Of a DNA stretch of 64,000 nt, positions 55,515 to 64,000 are shown piece by piece. The notes under the pieces were generated by a model. The model saw only the letters and a list, made by a program, of their open reading frames with translations, had not been told where the DNA came from and did not search any database. Origin of the DNA: Sporosarcina ureae (GTDB lineage Bacteria; Bacillota; Bacilli; Bacillales_A; Planococcaceae); NCBI RefSeq assembly GCF_002082015.1, contig NZ_CP015109.1, positions 520,134-584,133 on the forward strand. Reading direction: 5' to 3'. Each line of letters opens with the position of its first letter. Position 1 is the first letter of the stretch. Both the position numbers and the translations under genes were made by a program.

Positions 55515-56345
55515 CTATCCAATGCGTCCATTGATGTAATGTGCCGTTTGTTCATGACGTGGAGTAGTGAAAATCTGTTCAGTGGGACCATGTTCCATCA
55601 CACGCCCCATGTAAAAATAGGCTACTTCATCCGAAATACGTGCAGCTTGTTGCATATTATGTGTGACGATCACAATCGTATAATCTTTTTTTAACTGTGA
55701 AATCAGTTCTTCGATTTTCGCCGTAGACACAGGATCCAGTGCAGAAGCAGGTTCGTCGAGTAATAAAATACTGGGTTGCATCGCAAGTGCTCTCGCGATA
55801 CATAGACGTTGTTGCTGGCCACCTGAAAGACTTAAGGCAGATGTATGTAATTGATCTTTTACTTCTTCCCAAAGAGCCGCCTTTTTCAGACTATCTTCCA
55901 CAATTCTTTGTAATTCCTTCTTATCCTTCACTCCGTCTCGCATGGGTCCCGCTGCCACATTCTTAAAAATAGATGTAGCGAATGGCACAGGTCGTTGAAA
56001 TACCATTCCAATCTGTTTGCGTATTTCATGTACATTCACTTGAGGTGAGTGCAAGTCTACCCCTTGATAAAAGATTTCTCCTTCTGTACGGCAATTGTCT
56101 ATGTCATCATTCATTCGATTAATAGAACGTAGAAAAGTAGATTTCCCACACCCTGATGGACCAATTAATGCCGTTACAGAGTGTTTGGGGAATATTAAGC
56201 TGACTTGATCCACTGCACAATGCTCACCGTAATACACCGACAAATTAGTAGTTTCCAACACGGAATGGCGTTGAAAGTCCGGACTGTCAACCAGTTTAGT
56301 TCTATCGGTTTTCATTGTGACAGGTTGTAAAGCAACTGATTGCAT
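55515..56345 (-). CDS. pstB1: Phosphate ABC transporter ATPase (first copy)
   Basis: 276 residues with Walker [21 protein letters not shown], signature [18 protein letters not shown] and Walker [17 protein letters not shown]. The N-terminus has about 35 residues of extra, poorly conserved sequence before the ABC fold. ATG at 56345 with AAAAGGAG 7 bases upstream. Only 13 bases separate it from pstA and from pstB2. Confidence 0.95.
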   Translation of the reverse strand: MQSVALQPVTMKTDRTKLVDSPDFQRHSVLETTNLSVYYGEHCAVDQVSLIFPKHSVTALIGPSGCGKSTFLRSINRMNDDIDNCRTEGEIFYQGVDLHSPQVNVHEIRKQIGMVFQRPVPFATSIFKNVAAGPMRDGVKDKKELQRIVEDSLKKAALWEEVKDQLHTSALSLSGGQQQRLCIARALAMQPSILLLDEPASALDPVSTAKIEELISQLKKDYTIVIVTHNMQQAARISDEVAYFYMGRVMEHGPTEQIFTTPRHEQTAHYINGRIG

Positions 56346-56358
56346 AATGATTCTCCTT

Positions 56359-57243
56359 TTAATTGGCACTCATTTTTTTAAACATCAAATGGCCAATAAT
56401 GCGTGATGCGAAATTAAAGAATAAAATCGAGATAATTAACAATGCCGCTGCTCCGTCAGAGATGGCCGCTGCGTCTGGCATGATTCCCTCTCCATTAATT
56501 TTCCAAATATGAACCGCCATCGTTTCTGCAGGTCTAAAAGGATTTAAAGGAGATGTTGGCGACAATGGATTCCAATTAGTGAAATCTATGATCGGTGTAC
56601 TCATTCCCGCTGTATAAATCAAGGCTGCCGCTTCTCCAAAGACCCTTCCTGATGCCAGTATGACGCCCGTTACAATGCCAGGCAGTGCCGCTGGAAGTAT
56701 GATGGTCGTAATGGTTTCCCACTTTGAAAATCCGAGTGCCCATCCTGCTTCGCGCTGTGATTTCGGCACATTACGAATAGATTGCTCTACGACTCGCACG
56801 AGTAAAGGTAAATTGAATACAGAAAGTGCGAAGGCACCTGACAAGATGGAAAAACCCCAACCCATATACAATACGAAAAACAGGAATCCGAATAATCCTA
56901 CTACTATGGAAGGGAGTGAAGAAAGTACTTCTATCAGTACACGAATACACCGGATGATCCAGTGATCTTTTGCATACTCTGCTAAATAAATACCCGCACC
57001 AATCGCAATCGGCACTGAAATAATCAGTGTCAAAACTAGTAAATAAAAGGAATTAAATAGTTGCGGTCCTACTCCTCCCCCCTCTTTAAAAATCTGTGGA
57101 GGAGAGGTGATGAATTGCCAGCTCAGCTGAGGAATACCTTTTACAAAGACAAGTCCAAGCAACCCCGCCAAAGTCGTAATGATGATGCCTACAATGACAT
57201 ATAATCCAGCCGTAGCGAGTCGATCTTTACTTTTCGCAGACAT
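56359..57243 (-). CDS. pstA: Phosphate ABC transporter permease PstA
   Basis: 294 residues, six membrane helices. The ABC-permease EAA loop reads [22 protein letters not shown], with LYIGVFGE-like text as [12 protein letters not shown]. Its start overlaps the pstC stop by one base (TAATG). Forms the membrane channel with PstC. Confidence 0.95.
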   Translation of the reverse strand: MSAKSKDRLATAGLYVIVGIIITTLAGLLGLVFVKGIPQLSWQFITSPPQIFKEGGGVGPQLFNSFYLLVLTLIISVPIAIGAGIYLAEYAKDHWIIRCIRVLIEVLSSLPSIVVGLFGFLFFVLYMGWGFSILSGAFALSVFNLPLLVRVVEQSIRNVPKSQREAGWALGFSKWETITTIILPAALPGIVTGVILASGRVFGEAAALIYTAGMSTPIIDFTNWNPLSPTSPLNPFRPAETMAVHIWKINGEGIMPDAAAISDGAAALLIISILFFNFASRIIGHLMFKKMSAN

Positions 57244-58172
57244 TAGCTATTTTTCCCCTTTCCAATCATGCGTACTGTGATCGTGAAAAATAGCGACATC
57301 AGTAAAAGTACAAGTGCAAGTGACCAAAGCGCATTATTTTCTACTTGCCCCATTACGGTATACCCCATGCCCATTGTTAAAATACTCGTAACGGTAGAGG
57401 CTGGTTCAAATAATGAATGTGGAATGACCGAAGCATTCCCAATGACCATTTGTACAGCTAGAGCTTCACCAAACGCCCGTGCCATTCCGAAAATAATCGC
57501 CATCATCAAGCCGGGTTTCGCCGTTTTCAGTACCACTTTACAAATCATTTGCCATCTTGTTGAACCTAGCGCTAGCGATGCTTCACGTAATGAACGTGGC
57601 ACCGACTGAATAGCATCCAACGCTAAACTTGTGACTGTCGGTAAAATCATGACAGATAACACAATCGTTCCTGCCGCAATCCCAAATCCGCTACCAGGAA
57701 ATAGATCGCGTAAAAGTGGTACTACGACAGTTAGCCCGATAAATCCATAAACAACTGAAGGAATGCCTACTAACAGTTCAATCACCGGTTGCATGATCCT
57801 CTTTCCTGTTCTCGGTGCAATCTCACTCATGAAAATCGCAGCACCAATTGCAAGCGGCGCGGATAGTAACGCAGATATACCTGTGACTGCAATTGAACCT
57901 ACTAGAAAGGGTAATGCACCAATAATTGGTTTACCCAGGGAATTTACTTCCGCTGGGTTCCAAGTCGTGCCTGTAAAGAAATCTTTGACACTTCCCTCAT
58001 TCGTGATGAAGGTGGATAAACCTTTTGAAAAGACTAGAAATAAAATGGCTGCGGTGATGGCTGCCGTCAGGGCGACTGACAGGAAAGTAAGCCATTTGCC
58101 GAATCGCTCCATGCGCATTTTATTACTCTTTCTGTACAACGGATGTTCCATCTCTTTGATCATCTTCGCCAT
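57243..58172 (-). CDS. pstC: Phosphate ABC transporter permease PstC
   Basis: About 309 residues with six membrane helices after a charged N-terminus (EMEHPLYRKSNKMRMERFGK). EAA loop: LREASLALGSTRWQMICKVV. Two adjacent ATG codons (58175, 58172) follow AAAGGAG by 5 and 8 bases; the second is used. The longer frame to 58244 overlaps pstS and is rejected. Confidence 0.94.
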   Translation of the reverse strand: MAKMIKEMEHPLYRKSNKMRMERFGKWLTFLSVALTAAITAAILFLVFSKGLSTFITNEGSVKDFFTGTTWNPAEVNSLGKPIIGALPFLVGSIAVTGISALLSAPLAIGAAIFMSEIAPRTGKRIMQPVIELLVGIPSVVYGFIGLTVVVPLLRDLFPGSGFGIAAGTIVLSVMILPTVTSLALDAIQSVPRSLREASLALGSTRWQMICKVVLKTAKPGLMMAIIFGMARAFGEALAVQMVIGNASVIPHSLFEPASTVTSILTMGMGYTVMGQVENNALWSLALVLLLMSLFFTITVRMIGKGKNS

Positions 58173-58215
58173 CATATACTCTCCTTTCGAGATTGGAGAT
58201 CTTTGCAAGTTTTTA

Positions 58216-59112
58216 TCATTTTTTCGTAACAGTTCCTTCTGCATCTCGTTCTACTTGCATACCTGTTACCGGTAAGTAACCCATTTCTGGAAGCAGAACT
58301 TCCTGCACTTCTTCCGACAACATATATTCAATCAATTCTTTCGCTAAACCTTTCGCTTCACCGTTTGTATACATGTGTTGATACGCCCAAATTTCCCATT
58401 CATTGGACTCGACACTTGTACGGTTCGGTGTTACACCGTTGACTTTTAAAGCGGTAGTCGTATGATCGAAATACGAGAAAGCTAAGTAGCTAATGGCTCC
58501 CGGTGTTTCACCAACAATCTTGCGTACCGTACCGGATGAATCCTGTTCTTGCGCATCGATTGGTTCTTTTCCTTGCAATGCAAATGTTTCAAACGTCGCA
58601 CGTGTTCCGGATCCTTTTGCACGGTTGATAACAATAATTTCTTGATCCACTCCGCCAAGCTCTTTCCAATTTTTGATTTCCCCTGTAAAGATGCCAATCA
58701 ATTCTTCAGACGTAATATCTTCTACACCTGTCTCTGGGTGACTTACTGGCCCCATTCCAACAACCGCCACTTTATGATCGACTAAGTTACTCGCGTCCAC
58801 GCCTTCTTTTTCTTCTGCGAATATATCCGAGTTTCCTATATCTACTGCACCTTCGCTAATTTTGCTTAATCCAGTACCGCTCCCTCCACCTTGGACGTTA
58901 ATGACCGATCCTGGATTTTTTTCCGAATACTGCTGTGCTGCTGCTTCTACTAAAGGTTGTAGTGCACTTGAACCTACCGCCATGATGGGTTCAGTTTCTT
59001 GCTTAGCTTTTCCTTTTTCACTATCACTTGCTTTTGTACTACTACAACCTGCGATCACCCCTATACAAAGTAAAACAAATGCCAATACGGTTATTCGATT
59101 ACGTTTCCTCAT
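58216..59112 (-). CDS. pstS: Phosphate-binding lipoprotein PstS
   Basis: 298 residues. Lipoprotein signal peptide with lipobox IAGC (Cys23). The phosphate-binding domain shows VGSSALQPLVEAAAQQYSEK, NVQGGGSGTGLSKISEGAVD and NRAKGSGTRATFETF. A GTG one codon earlier is too close to the AAGGGGG site; the ATG at 59112 fits (7 bases). First gene of the operon, controlled by the Pho box at 59203-59230. Confidence 0.95.
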   Translation of the reverse strand: MRKRNRITVLAFVLLCIGVIAGCSSTKASDSEKGKAKQETEPIMAVGSSALQPLVEAAAQQYSEKNPGSVINVQGGGSGTGLSKISEGAVDIGNSDIFAEEKEGVDASNLVDHKVAVVGMGPVSHPETGVEDITSEELIGIFTGEIKNWKELGGVDQEIIVINRAKGSGTRATFETFALQGKEPIDAQEQDSSGTVRKIVGETPGAISYLAFSYFDHTTTALKVNGVTPNRTSVESNEWEIWAYQHMYTNGEAKGLAKELIEYMLSEEVQEVLLPEMGYLPVTGMQVERDAEGTVTKK

Positions 59113-59202
59113 CACTGCGCCCCCTTGAGCTTTTCGTTTTAGTAGTAATTTTCTACTGCCTCTTTACTATAAACAATGAATATTAAAGAGTGATGGATGA
59201 AA

Positions 59203-59230
59203 CGTAAAGGTTATGTAAAGGTTCTGTTTA
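59203..59230 (-). promoter_or_regulatory. Pho box (PhoP-binding direct repeats) upstream of pstS
   Basis: On the minus strand three hexamers TAAACA, TTTACA, TTTACG (59230-59225, 59219-59214, 59208-59203) recur every 11 bases, with 5-base spacers. This fits the TT(A/C/T)A(C/T)A direct-repeat Pho box of Bacillales. It lies about 90 bases before the pstS start. Phosphate-starvation induction is expected. Confidence 0.8.
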
Positions 59231-59277
59231 AGTAGATCATTCCCCAGATCTTTGTAACCTAGAAGGAGATGCGAAAG

Positions 59278-59325
59278 GTAAAAAAAAGCTAAAGACACCA
59301 TCCGATATGGATTCGTCTTCAGCTT
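59278..59325 (-). terminator. Terminator after the PhoP-like regulator
   Basis: Minus strand: AAAGCTGAAGAC (59325-59314), loop, GTCTTTAGCTTT (59295-59284), then TTT. Confidence 0.85.
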
Positions 59326-59344
59326 TCGTATGTATCTACAGTAT

Positions 59345-60049
59345 TCAGTTTGTTACTTCTTCAAATTTATAACCAAATCCTCTGACAGTCTTAATATACA
59401 CTGGACTTTTTGTATCCGGTTCAATCTTTTCCCTTAGGTGACTGATATGAACATCTACGATACGAGAATCTCCAGTATAGTCATAATTCCAAATCGCATT
59501 CAGCAACTGCTCGCGGTGTAATACCTTACCAGAATGTCGCATTAAGTATAAAAGCAGTTCAAATTCTTTTGGTGTCAGTTCTAAAGGGCTTCCATCTAAA
59601 AAGGCTTCAATTCGATCTGGATGAACTAGTAAACTTCCATTACTAAGTTCCTCTTCCAGTTCTTTCGCCTGTACTGAATCCTGTAACTCTATTCTGCGCA
59701 AGATGGCTTTCACACGAGCAAGTACCTCTCGCGGACTAAATGGCTTTGTTAGGTAGTCATCTGCTCCCAGTTCGAGTCCAAGGACTTTGTCGAATTCATC
59801 ACCTTTCGCTGTCAACATTAAAATAGGTGTATGAATCTTTTCTTGGCGAAGCCTTCTGCATACATCCATGCCATCCATTCCTGGCAGCATAATATCAAGC
59901 AACAGTAAATCCGGTTCTTCAGATAGTGTCATAGAAATTGCTGTATTACCATCTCGGGCTATGTAAACGGTATATCCTGCCTGCTCCAAGTTGTACTGCA
60001 AAAGAGTTGCTATTGACTGTTCATCTTCCACAACCAAGACCTTTTTCAT
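59345..60049 (-). CDS. phoP: PhoP-like OmpR-family response regulator
   Basis: 234 residues. Receiver domain with Asp52 as phosphorylation site (LLLLDIMLPGMDG), the acidic pair VVEDE at 7-10, Thr80 and Lys102 (YLTKPFSPREVLARVKAILR). C-terminal OmpR winged helix (ELTPKEFELLLYLMRHSGKV, RGFGYKFE). It resembles the phosphate regulator PhoP. It precedes the pst operon, but no sensor kinase gene follows within the window, so its kinase must be encoded elsewhere. The symbol depends on context. Confidence 0.75.
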   Translation of the reverse strand: MKKVLVVEDEQSIATLLQYNLEQAGYTVYIARDGNTAISMTLSEEPDLLLLDIMLPGMDGMDVCRRLRQEKIHTPILMLTAKGDEFDKVLGLELGADDYLTKPFSPREVLARVKAILRRIELQDSVQAKELEEELSNGSLLVHPDRIEAFLDGSPLELTPKEFELLLYLMRHSGKVLHREQLLNAIWNYDYTGDSRIVDVHISHLREKIEPDTKSPVYIKTVRGFGYKFEEVTN

Positions 60050-60164
60050 TTGGTTAGCTCCTTTACTGCTAAATCATTAATTTTTCTGAAAGTCTACGTC
60101 TCTACTCTACTTTGACATAAAGGAAATGTCCACTCAAATCATTTTTTATGAATATATTAATTGA

Positions 60165-60182
60165 TGCATTCAAATGAATGCA
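60165..60182. promoter_or_regulatory. Palindrome upstream of the NADP-dependent oxidoreductase gene
   Basis: tgcattcaaatgaatgca: 8-bp perfect arms around AA. A second, shorter palindrome cttact-att-agtaag lies at 60249-60263, about 40 bases before the start codon. Both may be operators; the regulator is unknown. Confidence 0.5.
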
Positions 60183-60302
60183 AAAAACTTTTCATGTCAA
60201 TGCAATTAATTGACTTCAGTACTGCATGCTAGTACCCTTGAACTTAAGCTTACTATTAGTAAGTTGATAAATACGTATGGTGTAAAAATAGGAGGAGTTT
60301 AT

Positions 60303-61331
60303 ATGACACAAGAGATGTACAGAGAAATTCATTTAGCTAACCGACCAAAAGGCTTGCCTACTATGAAAACGTTCGATTTTGTGGAAAAGCCGATGCCTGA
60401 ACTACAAGACCATCAAGTTCTTGTTCGCACGCTATATGTATCGGTTGACCCCTACATGCGAGGAGGAATGATAGATGCAAAATCTTATATTCCCCCATTT
60501 AAACTGAATGAAGTGATTACCGGTGGAGTTGTGGGTGAGGTCACAAAATCTACTTCCGATTCATTCAAACCCGGAGATTTGGTTGTAGGGAACTTGAATT
60601 GGGCAGAGTATACGGCAGCTGCTGAGCAAGAAGTACGTAAAATTGATCCACATATCGCGCCAATTACTACACATTTAGGAATTCTCGGCATGACAGGCCT
60701 CACTGCATACTTCGGGTTACTCGATATCGGTAAACCTCAAGAAGGTGAAACAGTCGTCGTTTCCGGTGCTGCTGGGGCAGTTGGTTCAGTAGTGGGCCAA
60801 ATCGCTAAAATGAAAGGTGCCAAAGTAATCGGAATTGCAGGTTCACAAGAGAAGATCGAGTACGTAAAAAATGAACTCGGCTTTGACGAGGCAGTCAATT
60901 ATAAACTGGATAGCTTTAAAGAAGACTTAGCTACAGCTGCAGCTGACGGTGTAGATGTCTATTTCGACAATGTCGGTGGTGAAGTGACGGATGCTGTCTT
61001 TACATTACTCAATAAACACGCACGAATTGCACTATGTGGCGCTATTTCTTCTTACAATAAAGAAGAGCAAGATATAGGGCCTCGTCTTCAATCTACGATG
61101 ATCAAAACGAGCGCGTTGATGAAAGGCTTTACTGTAGGAGATTATGCAACAGACTTCGCTACTGCATCTGCTGATTTAGGTAAATGGCTATCAGAAGGCC
61201 AATTGAAGTATGAAGAAACAATTGTAGAAGGCTTCGACAATATTCCACATGCATTTCTTGGTTTATTTGATGGAACAAATTTAGGTAAGCAACTAGTCAA
61301 AGTCGCTGATTATGAAACAACAAAGCGATAA
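60303..61331 (+). CDS. NADP-dependent medium-chain oxidoreductase (CurA/YfmJ-like)
   Basis: 342 residues of the MDR/zinc-independent quinone-oxidoreductase superfamily. Substrate segment NRPKGLPTMKTFDFVEKPMP, then the Rossmann motif VVVSGAAGAVGSVVGQIAKM with the NADPH-discriminating neighbourhood IGIAGSQEKIEYV and VDVYFDNVGGEV. Family members reduce alpha,beta-unsaturated carbonyls (curcumin, alkenals, leukotriene B4). GGAGGAG precedes the ATG at 60303; the open frame further upstream has no site. Single gene with palindromes before it and a terminator after it. Confidence 0.88.
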   Translation: MTQEMYREIHLANRPKGLPTMKTFDFVEKPMPELQDHQVLVRTLYVSVDPYMRGGMIDAKSYIPPFKLNEVITGGVVGEVTKSTSDSFKPGDLVVGNLNWAEYTAAAEQEVRKIDPHIAPITTHLGILGMTGLTAYFGLLDIGKPQEGETVVVSGAAGAVGSVVGQIAKMKGAKVIGIAGSQEKIEYVKNELGFDEAVNYKLDSFKEDLATAAADGVDVYFDNVGGEVTDAVFTLLNKHARIALCGAISSYNKEEQDIGPRLQSTMIKTSALMKGFTVGDYATDFATASADLGKWLSEGQLKYEETIVEGFDNIPHAFLGLFDGTNLGKQLVKVADYETTKR

Positions 61332-61345
61332 TTGGTTTTCAATGA

Positions 61346-61383
61346 AAAAGGCTATCTCGAGATTTCTCTTGAGATAGCCTTTT
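61346..61383 (+). terminator. Terminator of the oxidoreductase gene
   Basis: Arms aaaaggctatctc (61346-61358) and gagatagcctttt (61371-61383), perfect. Confidence 0.9.
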
Positions 61384-61396
61384 ATATTACGTACAT

Positions 61397-61435
61397 AAAA
61401 CACCTTGTACAGTGAAAAACTCTCCATACAAGGTG
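61397..61435 (-). terminator. Terminator of the YumC-like gene
   Basis: Minus strand: CACCTTGTA (61435-61427), loop, TACAAGGTG (61409-61401), TTTTA. Confidence 0.7.
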
Positions 61436-61447
61436 CATAGTATTCTA

Positions 61448-62431
61448 TTAACCGAAGATGCTCGTACTGTGCAACGGCTGCACTTTAGCTTTCGGATCTA
61501 GGAACGCTTTCGCGTGGCTGATGGCAACCGGTGCTTCGCCCATACCTACCGCAATCAATTTCACTTTGCCGTCGTATGTTGTGACATCACCAGCTGCATA
61601 AATGCCTTCGATATTCGTTTCCATGCGAGAGTTGACTACAATAGAATTACGCTCCATATCTAAGCCCCAGTCTTTCAATGGGCCGAGTGAAGAAATATTG
61701 CCGTAGTTCACTACAACATGATCGAATTCAAGTTCTTTCACGCTGCCATCTTTTTCTTTCAATATCACTTTATCCAATGTGTCTCCGTCACCCTGTAATT
61801 CACTGACAGCATGCGAAGTTAAAATATTGACACTAGATTCGCGAAGTTGATTCACACTGGTTTCATGCGCAGTGAAACGCTCTCTACGGTGAACTAGTGT
61901 AACTTGACTTGCGATATCTTCAAGCATCAATGCCCAGTCCAGTGCAGAGTCTCCCCCACCACAAACACAGATGTTTTGATCTTTAAACATAGACAAGTCT
62001 TTTATACCATAGTGTAATGTTTTGCCTTCAAAAGTAGGTTCTTCTTTCAATCCGATTTTACGTGGTTGAAAAGCACCGATTCCTGCAGTCAATAAAATAG
62101 TACGTGTCAAATGCTGACCTTTATCTGTCGTTAAAACAAAGTGATCGTCCTTCTTTTCGATGGACATTGCCGCTTCCCCTAAACAAATTTCAGGTTTTGC
62201 ATAGTGCGCTTGTGTTACTAAGTTTGCCACTAAATCTTTTGCCAAAATTTTAGGGAATCCGCCAACATCATAAATATATTTATCTGGATATAGCTCGATC
62301 AATTGGCCACCAAGCTGCGGCAAACTATCGATAATTTTAACAGACATTTCACGCATACCCGCATAGAACGAAGAAAATAATCCAGTTGGACCTCCGCCGA
62401 TAATCGTAATATCCACTATTTCATGATTCAT
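61448..62431 (-). CDS. yumC: Ferredoxin-NADP+ reductase, thioredoxin-reductase type (YumC-like)
   Basis: 327 residues. FAD motif ITIIGGGPTGLFSSFYAGMR, NADPH motif ICVCGGGDSALDWALMLE and C-terminal FAD contact IYAAGDVTTYDGKVKLIAVG. The redox CxxC of thioredoxin reductases is missing, which places it with the low-molecular-weight ferredoxin/flavodoxin reductases of Bacillales (YumC). It transfers electrons from NADPH to ferredoxin. Single gene with terminator. Confidence 0.92.
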   Translation of the reverse strand: MNHEIVDITIIGGGPTGLFSSFYAGMREMSVKIIDSLPQLGGQLIELYPDKYIYDVGGFPKILAKDLVANLVTQAHYAKPEICLGEAAMSIEKKDDHFVLTTDKGQHLTRTILLTAGIGAFQPRKIGLKEEPTFEGKTLHYGIKDLSMFKDQNICVCGGGDSALDWALMLEDIASQVTLVHRRERFTAHETSVNQLRESSVNILTSHAVSELQGDGDTLDKVILKEKDGSVKELEFDHVVVNYGNISSLGPLKDWGLDMERNSIVVNSRMETNIEGIYAAGDVTTYDGKVKLIAVGMGEAPVAISHAKAFLDPKAKVQPLHSTSIFG

Positions 62432-62539
62432 TTAAAACACTCCTATATTTAATTCTTTGATGAAATGCTTTGGGTGTACCACTTGTGTTTCTCTAGTCTA
62501 TTATCCCCTATTCTAAAGAGAATAACATCTATTTTGTAT

Positions 62540-62827
62540 TCAGATCTCAGGAAAATGTTCCATGCAGTATTGCTCTGCTAACGTTTGTTCTTCTTCGTCC
62601 CATTCAACGTCAAATGGACTTTCCGTTGCCAATTCATAAAATTGGTAGGTTAACATCTTTCGCTGGCCATCCTTCGCAGAATATAACATACGTAAGCCAG
62701 TACCCTCTTCATTGAACAGTTCATCTTCTTCATCAAACTTAACTGTCAATAGGAATTCGTAGCGCTGACCATCGATAATACCTGTCGGATCGACCAGTTC
62801 TTGTACTTTATGATTGATTATTTGCAT
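62540..62827 (-). CDS. Small acidic protein of unknown function (DUF6509-like)
   Basis: 95 residues, strongly acidic in its second half (VEWDEEEQTLAEQYCMEH). KVQELVDPTGIIDGQRYEFL and FDEEDELFNEEGTGLRMLYS fit the pattern of a small Bacillales family I recall as DUF6509; I am moderately sure of that name. No function is known. It lies alone between yumC and the M3 peptidase gene. Confidence 0.7.
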   Translation of the reverse strand: MQIINHKVQELVDPTGIIDGQRYEFLLTVKFDEEDELFNEEGTGLRMLYSAKDGQRKMLTYQFYELATESPFDVEWDEEEQTLAEQYCMEHFPEI

Positions 62828-62996
62828 TCAATTTCTCCTTCTTCCCGCTCTCTTAGAGTTTACTCTCTCTATCCTACATCATTTTATAAGTTTGTGGCAA
62901 TTTATGAACGTCATTACTAATAAATTATTTGCTTTTTATTACTGGTTGCTAGAAAATGAGGGGATAGCCCAATACATACGAACTAGGAGGAGTACA

Positions 62997-64000
62997 ATGC
63001 TGACTTTTGAAGACTACGAGTATACTCGCCCGGATATCGATAAGCTAAAAATAGAATTCCAGGCTGCACTTGAACAGTTTAAGCAAGCAAACTCATTCGA
63101 AGAGCAAGCCCAAATTATTGAGCATATCAACATGTTGACGAGTGATTACAGTACAGCGGAAAACATTATGTATATCCGCTCTTCGATTGATACGAATGAT
63201 TCCTTCTATCAAGAGGAACGAGAGTATTTTGATGAAATTGGACCTCAATTCCAAGCTTTGCAAAGCGATTACTACCAAGCTGTTATCTCGACGCCTTTTC
63301 GAGCTCAATTGGAAGACAGATGGGGCCCTCAGCTATTTAAACTTGCAGAGAATGCCGTCCAATCTTATTCCGACGAAGTCTTACCACTTTTACAGCAAGA
63401 GAATAAACTTATTTCCGAGTACGCACAGCTCGTCGCCTCAGCACAAATCGAGTTCCAAGGCGAAATGCTGACTTTGGCACAACTTGGACCATTTAAGGAG
63501 TCACTCGATCGTTCTGTTAGAAGAGATGCAATGAATGCCACTGCCGATTTTTTCTCTTCGCATGAAGAGGATTTCGATAGAATTTTTGATCGTCTTGTTG
63601 CAGTACGTCATGAAATCGCTACGACACTTGGGTTTAAAAGCTTTACAGAACTGGGATACATACGTATGGACCGGATTGGCTATGATGCACCTATGATGGA
63701 AAACTTCCGTCATCAGATTCGTACGCATGTGGTGCCTCTAGCAGAGAAGATTCGAGGTATGCAAAGTCGTAGAATAGGCATTTCGCAAATGAAGTTTTAT
63801 GATGAACCATTGCATTATGCAGAGGGTAATCCCCAACCTACAGGTTCTCCTGAATGGATTTTGGAAAATGGCCAAAAAATGTATCAAGAGTTATCGCGTG
63901 AAACCGGACGTTTTTTTGATTATATGAAACGTAAAAACTTATTGGATTTGGTGGCGAAAAAAGGCAAGGAAGCAGGCGGTTATTGTACATTCATAGACAA
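62997..64000 (+). CDS. M3-family oligoendopeptidase (3'-truncated by window edge)
   Basis: About 335 codons are visible from the ATG at 62997 (AGGAGG 6 bases upstream) and the frame is open to the window end. The text (AQIIEHINMLTSDYSTAENI, PFKESLDRSVRRDAMNATAD, TLGFKSFTELGYIRMDRIGY) is that of the N-terminal part of PepF/M3 zinc oligoendopeptidases; the last visible residues (KGKEAGGYCTFI) belong just before the catalytic HExxH, which would lie outside the window. It cleaves short peptides in the cytoplasm. Confidence 0.9.
   Translation, partial: MLTFEDYEYTRPDIDKLKIEFQAALEQFKQANSFEEQAQIIEHINMLTSDYSTAENIMYIRSSIDTNDSFYQEEREYFDEIGPQFQALQSDYYQAVISTPFRAQLEDRWGPQLFKLAENAVQSYSDEVLPLLQQENKLISEYAQLVASAQIEFQGEMLTLAQLGPFKESLDRSVRRDAMNATADFFSSHEEDFDRIFDRLVAVRHEIATTLGFKSFTELGYIRMDRIGYDAPMMENFRHQIRTHVVPLAEKIRGMQSRRIGISQMKFYDEPLHYAEGNPQPTGSPEWILENGQKMYQELSRETGRFFDYMKRKNLLDLVAKKGKEAGGYCTFID

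Overview
The window looks like core chromosome of a spore-forming, low-GC Gram-positive bacterium of the Bacillales, most likely Planococcaceae (Sporosarcina or a close relative). The grounds are gene order and family content. There is a gerE with a sigma-K-type promoter and an sspI spore protein gene. The order sdhCAB-ysmA-gerE-ysmB-racE-rph-rdgB-ysnB and the order lcfA/fadR/fadB/etfBA/trxA/uvrC, mutS2, polX, cvpA, zapA, rnhC, pheST, ysgA, sspI match Bacillus subtilis. The assignment is an inference from memory; no database search was run.

Layout. 1-2 kb: the 3' part of a PucR/CdaR-type regulator (cut by the window edge), a 400-base stretch with no clear gene, a bidirectional terminator and tRNA-Arg(UCU). 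2-5.6 kb: ysnB, rdgB, rph, racE, a MarR regulator and gerE, all on the minus strand. 5.6-17.2 kb: a thioesterase, succinate dehydrogenase sdhCAB, uvrC, trxA, and the fatty-acid degradation cluster etfA, etfB, enoyl-CoA hydratase, TetR regulator FadR and the long-chain acyl-CoA ligase LcfA. 17.5-24 kb: a tiny membrane-protein gene, DUF350, mutS2, polX, cvpA, zapA and, on the plus strand, rnhC. 24-29 kb: pheST under a T-box leader, a TrmH-type RNA methyltransferase and sspI. 29-34.9 kb: an acyl-CoA ligase, a small membrane exporter, argF, an M42 aminopeptidase and meso-diaminopimelate dehydrogenase. 35-36.4 kb: a solitary TnpB element, the only clear mobile DNA. 36.4-42 kb: an MFS transporter, recQ, a hemerythrin-like protein and the phospholipid genes pssA (minus) and psd-DedA (plus). 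42-48 kb: cytochrome bd oxidase and its assembly transporter (cydA-cydB-cydD-cydC). 48.5-54.6 kb: a lipoprotein, catalase with a PerR box, DUF368, a polysaccharide deacetylase and the tRNA hydroxylase TrhO. 54.7-60 kb: the pst phosphate-uptake operon with a three-repeat Pho box and a PhoP-like response regulator. 60-64 kb: an NADP-dependent oxidoreductase, a YumC-type ferredoxin-NADP reductase, a small DUF6509-like protein and the 5' part of an M3 oligoendopeptidase.

How the genes fit together. The largest themes are aerobic energy metabolism (sdh, etf, beta-oxidation, cytochrome bd), membrane lipid synthesis and flipping (pssA, psd, DedA, DUF368), phosphate starvation (pst, phoP, Pho box), peroxide defence (catalase, PerR box, thioredoxin), cell-wall precursors (racE, ddh) and nucleic-acid maintenance (uvrC, mutS2, polX, recQ, rnhC, rph, rdgB). 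No prophage, CRISPR array or defence island was seen. The points most worth a second look are the solitary TnpB locus with its ends, a 28-codon membrane-protein gene, several sharp palindromic operators (fadR, lcfA, ysmA, the oxidoreductase at 60.3 kb), the structured leader of trhO, and a block of degenerate short repeats upstream of cydA.

Start codons were re-chosen by Shine-Dalgarno position where the longest open frame was not credible.
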